This document shows positions 1 to 12,041 of a stretch of 64,000 nucleotides of DNA, one piece after another. The stretch covers positions 16,402,984-16,466,983 of the forward strand of contig NC_067127.1 of assembly GCF_021347895.1 (NCBI RefSeq), read 5' to 3'. The notes beneath the pieces were generated by a model. That model did no database searches. It was given only the letters and a program-made list of their open reading frames with translations, and was not told the origin of the DNA. The stretch's first letter is position 1. Every line of letters starts with the position of its first letter. This DNA is from Acanthochromis polyacanthus (taxonomy: Eukaryota > Chordata > Actinopteri > Pomacentridae). The translations under genes and the position numbers were made by a program.

Positions 1-3000
1 ACTCTTTCTCACCATTGGCAGAGGCCCCCACGTGCTACAACACATCGGGTTGGAGGACAGGTCGGCTTCCCTCAAGATGTCCGTTCAGATCTGTAGCTGT
101 GGGTCACTAATCTCCTCAATGCCCAGTCAGCCTGAGGAGAGTTCCAGTGTCAGAGCACAAAGCTTGAAATCAGACCAAAGAGGCTGATGCAAAGAGCTGT
201 CCATACTGTCTCCACTGTGCTGCAGGGCTGCGGGCTACACCATGTAAACTTCAGTGGAAGCAGAGGCCACAGTTTGTCAGAGATCAAGCAGCTGGTGAGG
301 CAGAAAGGATGTCTGGAAATCTCTGAAGCTGTGCTGTGCTTTGGGAAAGATGTTTTCTGTGTCTAATTGTGTCCTCACAGGATGTAAAATTTCATTAGTG
401 GATTTACATTTCCACATTCATATTTTGGCAAAATATCCCGTCATGTCAAAAGTGATGTGCAGACCCCTTCAGGAAAGGCCAGCATTCAAACCTCAGTGAG
501 ACCTGCTTACATAAGTTACCTGCTTATACAAACAAACTCTGCAGGAGAAACTGGACACAGTGCTCAAATAAATGTTTGCATGTGGTTCAGAGCCAAAGAT
601 CTTGAGCCACAAAACCAATCCACGCACTTGTTGGTCTCAATACAGAGTCTGTGTTCACTTGTTTCAAATGCATACTGAACCATTCATCTATTCTTCTCCT
701 TTGGGGTGTATTATAAGGAATTATCCAGAAAGTATTTCAGGCAACAGTGCAGCTATTTTCTCCTGAATATAAAAGCTGGAGATAAGACCAACAATATAAA
801 GTGTTCTTTTACCTCGTGCAATTCCATACAGCTCAACTGGGCAGCAAAGCACTGTAACACCACGCTCTTATTTCACAGCAATTATATTTTAAGCAGTAAC
901 CTCTGCTGCAGCAGGCTTGCCTTGTTGAGCCATGGAAATGTTTTGGCATAGGGGGAGAAGGAAAAACAGTCTGGTCTTTGTGCCTGTAGTAAAGTCGTTG
1001 GATGAACTGTGGTCTGCCTTTGCCTCATGCAAGCAGTGCCATGAATCTCTGTCTTACCTGACATATAAAGTTAATAACTGTATCTCATCCGTATTTGGTC
1101 AGTGGATCCATCAACTCACAGGGCTTCTTCTGATGCTCCTGCAGACTTACACACAACACTGTGTTGCATTTATATATCTTTAAGCCTGCATGGCCTAAAT
1201 AAAAAGTTATAATATGGTGATTAACAACATATTCTTCACTTCTGTTAACTGATTTTTTAACCCACGAGAGCCCTATAAAAAGTAGGTGTGAACATGTGGG
1301 CTGGTTTATATGGTTTTGCTACCGGATCCATCCCATCTTCACCTGTAAGCCAGCTGACATTCCTCAGTTGACAAGTCAGTTGCCTTGCTTCTGAAAAGGT
1401 TTTTAAGTGCATCTTTTTAAATGTCAGATCATCTTATATATCTATATGTGTAGAGCTACTTTGATTACCTAATGTTTAGAACTGCCACCAACTTTTTAAC
1501 TAGATTTCCTCTCGACTATCTTGTATCTTTAAATAGCTGTCAGCTACAAGGAAGTATAGAAAAATGTATTGCTGCGAAGGCCCTGCTCACTCAATATCAT
1601 GGACGGACTGACCCAAAAAAATGACAGGCAAGCCATTTACCTCTATACTATGTGGACCCTTCATACAAGCAGTCCCTGTGTCTCTCGTTTAGTGACAGGG
1701 AGAGAGAAAGTGTGTAGACTTTTTTTGAAGCAGATCCTGTATTGGTCTCTTGACCTGGTGTATGTCCCCTCTGAAGAGAGGCTTTGTTGCCCCTCAGACA
1801 GCTCGTAGCCTTTAACACACACCTTCATAATAGTATCTGTGTCTGTGATTTTCCATTTGGAAAGTCGTGAGCTTTTAACCTCACATCCCAGGCTTTGCTC
1901 GAGACAGAGCGGGAGACCAATCATTCTAAGTCTAATGATACAGTGGCCTACTGTGGCTGCACTCTGATCACCAGGCTTCACACGCACGAGCCAGAGCGTA
2001 CAGACGAGAGTTAAACTAATCTGGATGTCTACCTGCAATGCACGAACACTTGAGCGTTGCGCTGCGTACAATACACACCTCTGCTTTGTGCTGAGCTTAG
2101 CAAACCTCATCTGTAAGATTGCGTAAGTTTGCATTTTTCTACCAAAATAGAGCACACATGTCTTCACAGTTACGGGCTGACTACAAGATCCTGCCTTTCA
2201 CACACACTTGCCTCATGTCGGTTGTTGCCAGTCACAAGTGTTTTGCGGTCTGAAGCACCTGCTGAATGCAGGGTCTCACGTGGCCTTTCACCTCGAAGCT
2301 GAGGAGCAGCGTAATCTCAGTAGCAGCTGTCTATTACAGCGACTGCACAACATGCGAAGCTCACTTGCTGTCAGACGCTCTAATCTTCTCACTTTCACTG
2401 TAAGACGACAGCATTCCTAGCTGCTGAAGGTGTGAAGATCATTCATGAAACACACATCAACGATAATGTCATGACAAAGACTTGCACGGTAACATAAAGC
2501 CCTATCAGTGATGAGAAGCCGTGTTGTACCGCAAGGTTGGTGCACAATGCCTCCACCACCTAATATCACTGTATCCACTTTAACTAGAACTCCTACCACA
2601 GAGGCATCAGAAATCATCTGTGTCACTGTGGGCTGCACACACAGGGATCACTGCAGAGCTGAGGCTGTATCATGTGGGTGGGTGAAGCTGGGTGAAGGAG
2701 GTGGTGAGTGAAGACTGGGTTCAGTGTTTGGTGCTGGACGGGTGACAGTTGGGGTCAGCGGTTCATTTTCCCCCTCGGCTACATCTCTCTCTCTCTCTCT
2801 CTCTCTCTCCGGACTGGCTTTCAGAGGCTGAAAGAAAAGGTTTGATGAGGACGACGCGGAAGCATCGAGGCATCTGGCAGCAGCAGCCCTTCCCTCCACA
2901 TCCTGAGGGCCAGCAGGGCAGCTCTGTGGCAGCCAGAAGAAGGAAACAAGGTGCACACTGTGATCTAAACACAGGCTGAGGTGGAGGAGAAGGGGGGACG

Positions 3001-5175
3001 GTTCAGGTTACCCCTTCGGTAGGTGTGTCGCCACAGAGGACCTCACTGTGAAGGGTGGAGGAGGGGAGATGTGACGCAATTGTACGTTTTCGTGGAACAA
3101 AGGGATTTTGATCAATACCACTGGACCAGCATCTGTTGGAGAAATCCCCAAACTGTCTAATAAATGTTTTGTTTCTGATTTTAAGGCTGTATGTCATACG
3201 AAAGGGTTCTGCACAGTCTTGAAGGGCCAGATGGTCTCACGCTGACATCAGAGCACAATGAATTTGTCAGAGCACACATTAGCTCACACTAACCTTAGGC
3301 CTCGGTTTACATTTGGACAAATGTTCTACATTTTGGCTAAGTGCAGACATGGTGGCAGCACCGAAGTCATCACCTCCACGACCCTTTCTAAATGGAAGTG
3401 ATTAGTGAAAGTAGAACATGTCTCTGGAGAGAAGGTGCCTGGGATTCATAATCATTGGTGCAGAGTTCTGTTAAAAGTACAAAGAGATTTTTTGAATGGT
3501 TGGGATGATATAAATTGTTCCCAGGGTGTATACAGTACAGCTTGTTCAGCAACAATCTCAGACTTCTGGAAGTAGTTTCGTCTTACTGTATCTATTAGTC
3601 AGTAACTCAACACTAAATTTAAAAGAATCTGGAAATTTAAGATGATGGATTGTGTGCGTAAAGGTGAATGATTTAGTGAGAGAGAACACTTTTATCTATT
3701 TTTTTTAACTTCCCTAGAATGTTCCAACTGGATTTGGAGAAAAGTTGAACATACTGCATAACTTTAATCCTGCAAACCTCAAAATCACAAAAATTGCCAC
3801 AACTACATCATTTATCAGAGCATGAAACTGTAAAAGCAGAAAATATTGTCTGATTTTCAACAATATGATGATTGGTGAAATGTACCATGCAGGACATGCA
3901 ATTCTATATAGAATATTAGCCAAAAATAAGCTTAAACCTGTGATATTTCAGGCAAAAAAATCCCTTTAATCGTGTCTCATTTGAAAAAAAAAGGTCAAAA
4001 TAAACCAAAATTCAGAGAAGCAATTACTGACTCAGTTACAAACAGCAGTCTTGTGACAAAAACTCTTCGGCTGAACTGCAGGCTGTGTTTAAACAGAGCA
4101 CATAAAAAATAAAAAAAAAGATTATGAAGAAAATAAAGCCTACTTGAGCAGTAAAATAAATGTGGAATGGCTCAAAAACAGAGAAGTAAGTTGTCAAGTT
4201 GTTGGAAGATGCATTCAGCATGGGGAAATATCTTTCTAGAGTTGTTGTGCAGAGTAGAATGAAAACCGCCAGGTTCGTAGAAGTTGCAAACATGTAAATA
4301 GACCTCGTCAAATAGCCCATCTTTAACATGCGGATCTCCTTTTAAACCTGCACAGATACTAGGAAAATGGTTGTACATATTGATTTCAGTTTTTAAAAAA
4401 TGAAGTAAAAAAATCTAATCAAAGAAATTCAACATCTTTTTTAATGACTTACGGCATTATAAGAAATGTCATACTGCATAGAAGACATTTTGAACTCTTT
4501 CTACTCCCATCCATGGCTGTGCAGCTTCCATTAAGATGCAGGACTTTATATTGAAGTGAAAAATTAGTCCACAGTGAGTGAAAACGTCTCAGAAGAAGAA
4601 GACACTCAGAACGTTTAAAGTTCAGAGCGTTGATCCTCATGTCATGTTGAATTCTCGATTGAAAAGCTCTATTTCCTATACCTGAGATGTACGTTCACAT
4701 CAAGTATTTTCTAAAATAACAGCAGAAAATTTAATGTTTCGCAACAAAAAAAAGTAAATGCCAAAGAGACAGCTTGCAATTTGAGACATGTATTTTTTTA
4801 GGTCCAGATTCTGCTGAGAGGCTTAAATTGTCTCTGTGTGAGTTGAGACTTAAGACTTAAAGTAATTGAAGTTAAATGAAAACCCTTTGAACATAACTGC
4901 CACCAGTTGTCTAGCTGACTGGACATTTCCCAATTGGCTACAATTTCCACCTAAAATCTCTATCTGCTTAGTAGTTAATAAATAGATAGGATTACAGCTA
5001 CAATCATTTGGACTGTGAGTGGTGAGGCATTAGTGACTGTGTCTAAGCTGGATTTAAAATGGACTGACCTGACATCCCCACTGGTGCATCAGTGCAGTGT
5101 CTACAGGGAGCAAGACAGAGTAGGGACACTGTAGAGGACAGAAAGAATTCATGCCGAGACATCAAAATTCAGGCC
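1..5175. other. Intergenic / upstream region of the opsin gene, no gene recognised
   Basis: No reading frame here has the composition, splice signals or family resemblance of a real exon; all open frames are shorter than about 170 codons and lack recognisable motifs. The stretch includes AT-rich DNA and a CT microsatellite near 2784. An AATAAA-like string near 1198 could belong to the 3' end of an upstream gene, but no coding sequence supports it. The opsin promoter and any 5' untranslated exon must lie here but cannot be placed. Confidence 0.5.
2784..2809. repeat. (TC)n microsatellite
   Basis: Perfect run of about 13 TC units, clearly visible. Antisense frames across it give artificial Arg-Glu repeats, which are not coding. 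Confidence 0.95.
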
Positions 5176-8100
5176 ATGGAAATAACGCTGAAGGCTATTC
5201 CTCTGAGGGTGGTGAATATTCCATGGAGGAACAATAACCTCAGTACTCTGCATACAGAGCCTCCTCTATCCGAACAAGGAGAGACCATCATTGGAATCTA
5301 CCTGTTGGTGTTGGGTAAGTCCACCATCATCCACTCCTTTATAACAAGAGTTGAAATGTAGTGTTTAGTTTTGTGCTTGTATGTTTTGTAGTTGACATAT
5401 TGTACTTGAGCACTGGGTCTATGTCAACATTGCGCATTAAAAAATACTGACACCCCCTACATTAATGATTATAAAATGGTATTTGTCAACTACTAACAAA
5501 ATTATTGAAATATCCTTAGTGTCAGACTTTCAAATTGTGTTGTCCTTTAAATCTCAACAATCAGATATCGGCAATAACAAAACCAGCTGTTGTTCCTCGA
5601 GTTTCCAGTCCTCCACTGACACAGACGGCTCGGTTTGTGTGGGTGGCACTGTTTGTTGATCCTTGCCAACTAATGCAGTGAAGGGATTTTGTGTAACAGT
5701 CAGATGGAGATATAAAAAGACAAAGGATTGTCTGAGTCAGAGTTCTGGACCTGGCCAGAAACCAGGCACAGTCTCTGATATTATGCTGGAATAATTTCTA
5801 CTGTAATCTTCTATATTCTACTATACTGTTCTCTGTTTACTTTAATCCAGTCTACTGTATTGTGCACTCTACTCTGTGCTGTTAATGTGCTAATTTTCTA
5901 TGCAATGCTATAGCACTGTACTACTACCTAATTATGTAGTTTAGTCTGCAATATGTATTAACTATACTGAAACATCATGTGCATTGTTGTGTGCACTCCC
6001 ATTATTCTTAATTACTCTATTCTACTGCACTATGCTATTCTATAAAATAATGTAGTCAACGTTTGAAAATTTTACTTTACACACACACAAATGTACTATT
6101 ATACTATGATATGCTATACTATACTGAAGAATACTAAACTATACAAGATTGAACAATGCTATATTATGCTATGCTATGCTACGCTATACTATGCTAAGGT
6201 AAACTATACTATACTATAACTATACTATACTATACTCACTGAATATGCCGTTTCCCTCTCTGCAGGATGGCTCTCCTGGTTTGGAAACAGTCTAGTGATT
6301 TTTGTCTTGTACAGACAGCGAGCTTCACTGCAACCTACAGATGTCCTCACTTTAAATCTTGCCATCTCTGACGCCAGCATCTCTGTATTCGGCTACTCCA
6401 GAGGAATCCTAGAAATATTCAACATCTTCAGGGATGATGGGTATTTGATCACCTGGATCTGGACCTGCCAGGTAAAAGCCATGACTAGACAGTACTTTAG
6501 TTCAAACAATTATATTTAAAAGAAATATTTGTTTGCTTATCATTAATATTCTGCATGCCCTATCAAATTTCCCACCAATTCTTAAATTGTGGTATAGCTT
6601 TCAGCATAAAGAAGTAGTCAACATGCAGGAGTGTTGGCTTGAAATTGCCTGAAAGGGACGACTGTGCAGACTTGCAAAATACGTGTGTGTATGCTTCTGC
6701 TGTCTTTGGCCAATCCCAATTAATAAAGTACATTAAAGGAATCTGTGCAAGTCTCACGGTGAAGTGAGTGTGCATGTGAGTGAGTGTGTATGTGGAAGGG
6801 ATTATACTAGTAGCCATGTGGATTGGAGGTTAAATCTGTAATAAGATTACCATTCTGTAGGCCTTTAAAAGGGGGGAACTCTTCCAGCAGCGTGGCACCT
6901 GTAACAATCAGTAAAAATAAGAGCTGCAGGGTGAATTTTTGTGGCATAATTGAACTATGTGTTCTTGTGTTGCTGAATTATGATAAGTAGTTTGCATTAA
7001 ATTAAAAGATGAGTTGTAATTTCAACGATGCACTGTTCATTTTTATGTTTTTCTCCTTGCTCAGCCTCACCTTGAAATGGAATAGTTATCATAGCTTAGC
7101 TTGGAATTCATCCAGGGTATTTTTCTTGCTCGAGGGAAGCTGTGGTAGAAATCGTGATATCCATACTGCAGCTCTCTAAGGAATCATACGAAAACAAGCT
7201 GCTTCAAAGCATAACATTTTCAGTCTCAGAAGCAGCAAAAAACCCCAATATCTGACTAGAAGAGATGCTGTAAATTTAGCCGTACTGCTTTCAGACTTCC
7301 GCACAAACACTGAAATGATCTCATCTCTCAGATATTCAATCACCGGTGAAGGAGGAATATTGGGATTGAAGTTTGCCCCTCTCATTTCACCTTCCCCTGA
7401 GAGAGGTGGGCTGAAAGAGGGGACGTCAGAAGGAAGCAAGGGAAGTAAGAAGTGGCAGAAATAAAGGAGGGAAGGAACAGGAAGGTGAAGGAGGCAGGCA
7501 TGTGAGAAGCATTAGCAGATTACTGCATGGAGCATGATGGGACATGAATAGTTGCAAGACGGGCCAGGTCCCCTATAGGACAGGATATTGCTGAAAATGA
7601 TAGAACCTCATGGAACCTCATGGACTGAGAAAGGAATGTCAAGGTGTAAAAAAAAAACTGATTTGAAGACTTTCCTTGTTCTATGATCCAATTTTACAAC
7701 ATCTTTTGTTGTGTCAAACTGCAAGATGAGCAATTTCAAGAAACTGCTGTGTTACTCCTCCTGGTCCTACATTCTTCGAAGAAACTACACAACAGACTCG
7801 CTCTGAATTGTATGTCATGCTAGTGTAAATGTCAGTAGTCCAGCGATCTAAATGTGAGAAAGAAAAAAACGTGATGACTGCCTGTAATAGGATTAGGACT
7901 AAGGAAGATCAAGAGACCTTAACTGATCCATGTCACCTGGAAATGGCACAGCAGGGAGCTGGGTGTTGCACAGTTAAAACTCAGTAGCATAATTCTCTTT
8001 AAGACGCTGTGATTAAAAGATCTTCCTAAACAATGGGCTGACCGCTGCAAAGCTTCATGAGTTACCGTATTAGGCAGTCATTCAACTTTTCAGGGAGAAC

Positions 8101-10539
8101 TATTAGCGGCCAAGTTTCGATTTTAATTTCCCATTTGCTGATCCTGCAAGTTTAAAAGCCTGCAGCATACATCAGAAGAATAGCTCTGGGTCTGGAATGT
8201 ATTGGCCAAACGGAAAGAAGAGTCTTTCAACTGCAGTGTTTCTATCTGGTGAAGTCCAAAAGCAAACTCAGCAACTCAGCTCTGTTCCCTGAGGCTTCAG
8301 CAGCTGCCCAAAGCTGTCTTGAAGATGCAATGCCATGAATCATCAATCGTCTCTCCCTCTCTGTCTCCTTCCAGGTAGATGGATTCTTCACGTTGCTCTT
8401 CGGCCTCGCAAGCATCAACACCTTGACCGTTATCAGCGTCACCAGATACATCAAGGGATGTCATCCGAGCAAAGGTCAGATCTGCCCTCCCTGAGTTCGA
8501 CCGAGGAAACATAAAGAAAGCTCTCAGGCCAGCATTTCCGCCTTCCTCACATTCCAGAAGGTCTTATCTGACAGAAAAGTGTGTTTTTCGGTGCTAATGA
8601 AACCTTATTACTGACTTCAGCTGGGGAAATAACTACCACTTGTCTCCAGCAATTTCATTTACATTTCTCCAACATGTCATTAAGTTAATCTGAGGTGGCA
8701 TTTTTTCTATTTCAGGGTGTAACTGATGCTCAAGAATGTCTTAATTATATGGAAATTAGGTTGAGCAACTGTGTCTGTTGTCAGTGTGGGATAAGAGTGT
8801 TTACTGTGTGTGTGGTTGTTCAGAAAACACAAGCTATATAAACCTGTCTGTGGGTATTTTACATTGGTGGTTTAAGCATTAGCGGTAAATGTGGGATATC
8901 AACAAAGTGTAGTATGAGCCAAAGTACAGCTGTAACTGCTACACACTGTAACTGATGTTGAGCTAGATAAAGAAATTTAAAAAATGCAATAGGTTTTTGT
9001 TAAGCGCAAATGAAATTACAGTTAGCCAGTAAAATGTGTGGATAAATCTGTGCTTGTAAACAGCTAGTAACCCATGGCAACAAAAGCACTGTTTATTGGT
9101 GCATATAGTCTGGAATATTTACATTATGTATTTGAGCACAGCTTAAAATAAAAGAAGGGTTTTTTTCTTCCCTGGAGTACAAAACTATGTGTACTTTGTC
9201 AACAGAGGTTCTTTTCAGCCACAGATGTTTGCAAAGGCTGTTGATATAAGAAAAGACCTCATTGTTCAACAAATGTCACAAATTTGACATTCATAGCAAG
9301 AATTCTGCATGTTGGAGCCTCTCATTTTTTCTGTCCTGTGTTTGCCAGAATCATAACATTTAACCTTTTTAAATGGCAAACAATCCCACAATCAGTCATG
9401 ACTTGAGGTAGTGACTAACATGACTTTGTTTGCACTTGCGTTACCTTTCTTTGCTCTGTCTTTTTGCAGCTCAGTCCATCAGCATCAACACAATCGCTAT
9501 ATCTCTAATCTGCATCTGGACCGGAGCGATGTTTTGGTCTGTTGCCCCTGTGCTGGGCTGGGGCAGCTACACAGGTAGGTTTCATACACCAAGCAAACAT
9601 AAAGATAGAGTAACACTTGATGCAATACCAACACGGAGTCGTAATCTGACCTCTGCGTCTCGTGTTTCTCAGATCGAGGTTATGGCACCTGTGAGGTGGA
9701 CTGGTCCAAAGCCAATTACTCCACCTTCTACAAGTCCTACATCATCTCCATCCTCATCTTCTGTTTTTTCATCCCGGTGATGATCATGCTCTTCTCCTAC
9801 GTCTCCATCATCAACACAGTGAAAACCACTAATGCCATGTCAGCCGATGGTTTCCTCACCGCCCGCCAAAGGAAGTTGGAGAGAGATGTAACAAGGGTAG
9901 GCCCAAAGGAAAATAATCAAGTTTATTTCTGATGTTTTTATTACAAAGACCTGATTGGAAAAGTTAAATGGGTCTCATTAAAGTTCTGCGTAAAAATGCC
10001 CTCTCAGTAATAAACCTCCTCTCACATTACTCCAGTCCTGACAATTGTTTCCTCATGTCCCTCTCTAGATTTCCATTGTAATTTGCACTGCTTTCATCAT
10101 GGCCTGGTCACCATATGCAGTGGTGTCTATGTGGTCAGCGTGGGGCTTCCATGTGCCAAGCACAACCAGCATCATCACCCGTCTCTTTGCCAAGTCTGCC
10201 AGCTTCTACAACCCGCTCATCTACTTCGGCATGAGCTCCAAATTCCGCAAGGATGTTTCAATGCTGCTGCCATGCTCACGAGAGCCAAAGGAGGTGGTGC
10301 TTCTGCAACACTTTCAGAACATCAAACCCAAGGCTGAGACCCCGCCCCCACAAGCGTCACTTCCTGTCCAGAAGCTGGAGGTGAAATTGGCAGCAGGAGA
10401 GATGAACCAGTGCAACCCTGACAGCGACTCAGGGGTCAACAGTCCTCCTCAGACTCCTCCATCCGACACTCAGGAGGTCTTCCACATTAACGTGCCCTCA
10501 CACATCGAAACATCAGAGTACTGGTGCGACAGGTTCTGA
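5176..10539 (+). CDS. Neuropsin-group opsin (Opn5-like; opn6/opn8/opn9-type), 6 exons, 414 aa
   Basis: Light-sensing seven-helix GPCR. Exons: 5176-5314, 6266-6471, 8375-8474, 9470-9574, 9673-9896, 10069-10539; all introns GT-AG and all phases join. The ATG at 5176 (GCCATGG context) is the first ATG in frame. Visible landmarks: sequon NLS at residues 21-23; helix-1 Asn54 in FGNS; Cys114-Cys190 disulfide pair; retinal-binding Lys300 in FAKSASFYNPLIY; NPxxY as NPLIY 306-310; helix 8 FGMSSKFRKD. The segment WSPYAVVSMWSAWGF in helix 6/7 closely resembles Opn5 (WIPYAVVSVWSAFG), which puts it in the neuropsin group, but it is clearly not Opn5 itself. Odd: TRY at 138-140 replaces (D/E)RY, Asp117 sits at the 113 counterion site and Asp184 at site 181. 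The tail is Pro/Ser/Thr-rich. The exact ohnolog needs a tree. Confidence 0.93.
5315..6265 (+). other. Opsin intron 1 with AT-rich pentamer repeat
   Basis: GT-AG intron in phase 1. From about 6090 to 6237 it contains a degenerate tandem repeat of CTATA/CTATG-type pentamers. No coding content seen. Confidence 0.8.
6090..6237. repeat. Degenerate (CTATA/CTATG)n tandem repeat
   Basis: Repeated five-base units such as ACTAT and GCTAT across about 150 bases, ending 28 bases before opsin exon 2. It is imperfect and interrupted, as expected of an old pentamer microsatellite. Confidence 0.8.
6472..8374 (+). other. Opsin intron 2, nothing recognised
   Basis: 1.9-kb GT-AG phase-0 intron between opsin exons 2 and 3. 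Short open frames on both strands show no family signal. Confidence 0.75.
8475..9469 (+). other. Opsin intron 3, nothing recognised
   Basis: About 1 kb, GT-AG, phase 1. The donor reads AAAG|GTCAGA, weaker than most in the window. No repeat or coding signal seen. Confidence 0.75.
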
Positions 10540-10632
10540 AGACTGTTGTCGTTTCACTTGAACCAGTACTTGAATTAAAAAGGGAATCTGAGAGTATTTT
10601 TGTTAACAACCTGTGTGTGTGTAACCAATGTG

Positions 10633-10638
10633 AATAAA
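10633..10638 (+). terminator. Polyadenylation signal AATAAA of the opsin gene
   Basis: Canonical hexamer 94 bases after the opsin TGA; it implies a very short 3' untranslated region. Confidence 0.75.
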
Positions 10639-10659
10639 TTATTTTCTGAAAGGGCTTTT

Positions 10660-11869
10660 CCGGAGTGCATACAGTGGAGCACATCATAACTGATTTGCCT
10701 GAATCCTTTCAAAATATATCCAGCTGATGAAATGTGCAGTCAGAAAAGCACAGAGACAAGAGATGCACAGTCACATCTGGAAACACTGAACTGTCCTTAA
10801 CTCAGCAGAGGCATGTAATGGCAAATGCCATTCTACCATTTCCCCTGCTGCCCCTGAGGGCACTCATGCCATCAGATCTCCCATACATCCTGCGGACTCT
10901 GTCAAGTCGAACAAGAGCCAGTGTCTTTCTATACAAATGGGCCGTTCTACATTTCTATTCAGTTAAGCATCATCGTGTCGGTGAACTAAAAGCAGATTGA
11001 AGCAGAGGTTTTTGTTAAAGGAAGCAGAGTGGCTCTATTTTTACAGAAAACCACGCCGTGTACGGGTGCAGTCAATTGAGACAACTTTCTTACTGTTGAA
11101 AGAGAAATGAGTAACCCTGGAGTAGCACCTGATCTCTCTTTTTTTCCTAGCGACATCAATGGGCAATTATCTACTTCAGCCATGAAGGTTTAATCTTAAA
11201 AAGTTCCTGAGGTGGTTTCTGCAAAAACCATAATCGCACGCACAATGAGCTCTTTTACAGCAGCCTTTAAGACCTTTAAATCAAAATGGCAGGCAGCTTC
11301 AGCATAACCATCCATATAGTGCTTATAGCAACAGCTTGTGTGCCAGTCTGCAAAAACCGTATCTAGAGGCTGAAATATAGGACTGAGTGGGTGTCAGAAG
11401 AGGGTGAGGGGTTACTGTACATCATAACACCATGACAAAACCTAAAGTGAAAATGGATGTGGCTTGATCTGCTCCCCAAACAGGTGCTGATTGGTTTATT
11501 TGGTGAAGGAGGAGAGATTACTGTGGTGAGAGATGACTCACTCCTCCTATCTTTTGTATTTCAGTCAAATAGTGAGTTGCAGGACAGATAATTTGAAACA
11601 AAGCTCTGGTTTTCCTTCCTTACATAACAGCTTAAACTGCCTATGTGGTGCACATATCCTTGATGTGCTAAAAACATGTTAGTTGCGTCTGTCCCAATAA
11701 AGAAACTGTCAAACATGCAAAAAAGATGCTTCCGCTGTGCTGCCAGCTCCCTGCATCTCTTCTCCTCATGGCCCCGGGTTACTGATCTCCTTCTGCCTGG
11801 GTGAAGAGCTGGTAGCCTGAAGTGGGACGGGCAAATCAGAGAAACTGGCCCCGTCCCGTTCTGCACTTT
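10660..11869. other. Intergenic, nothing recognised
   Basis: Between the opsin polyA signal and the candidate vit leader exon. No exon-like frame and no clear repeat. Confidence 0.5.
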
Positions 11870-12041
11870 TAATGAGCGCTGCGATCATGCAGGAGTAAAA
11901 CTCCAGGTGGAACAGTGCTTTGCACACACGCCCGCTGCTCCAAAGTGTTTTTCAATGAGAGAATAAGGACTCGGGGAAAAGGCTCCGCAGGGAATTACTG
12001 TGTGTTTTCAAACGCCTGTAGGATTATTTTACCAACTTCAG
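11870..12041 (+). promoter_or_regulatory. Candidate vit 5' leader exon and promoter area
   Basis: A locally GC- and CpG-richer stretch ends in a strong splice donor, CTTCAG|GTAAGT, at 12041/12042. The vit ATG exon 6.2 kb downstream is preceded by pyrimidine-rich sequence and AG acceptors (near 18214 and 18240), so a non-coding first exon upstream is required or at least allowed. No TATA box could be assigned. This is inference from position and one splice motif only; the start boundary is arbitrary. Confidence 0.3.

Noticed and set aside
1661..2167. 168-codon minus-strand open frame left of the opsin
   Set aside because: No family motif, no in-phase splice partners, composition of random non-coding DNA.
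5092..5175. Longer opsin N-terminus beginning at 5092
   Set aside because: Position 5092 is GTG, not ATG; the first ATG in frame, with a good context, is 5176.
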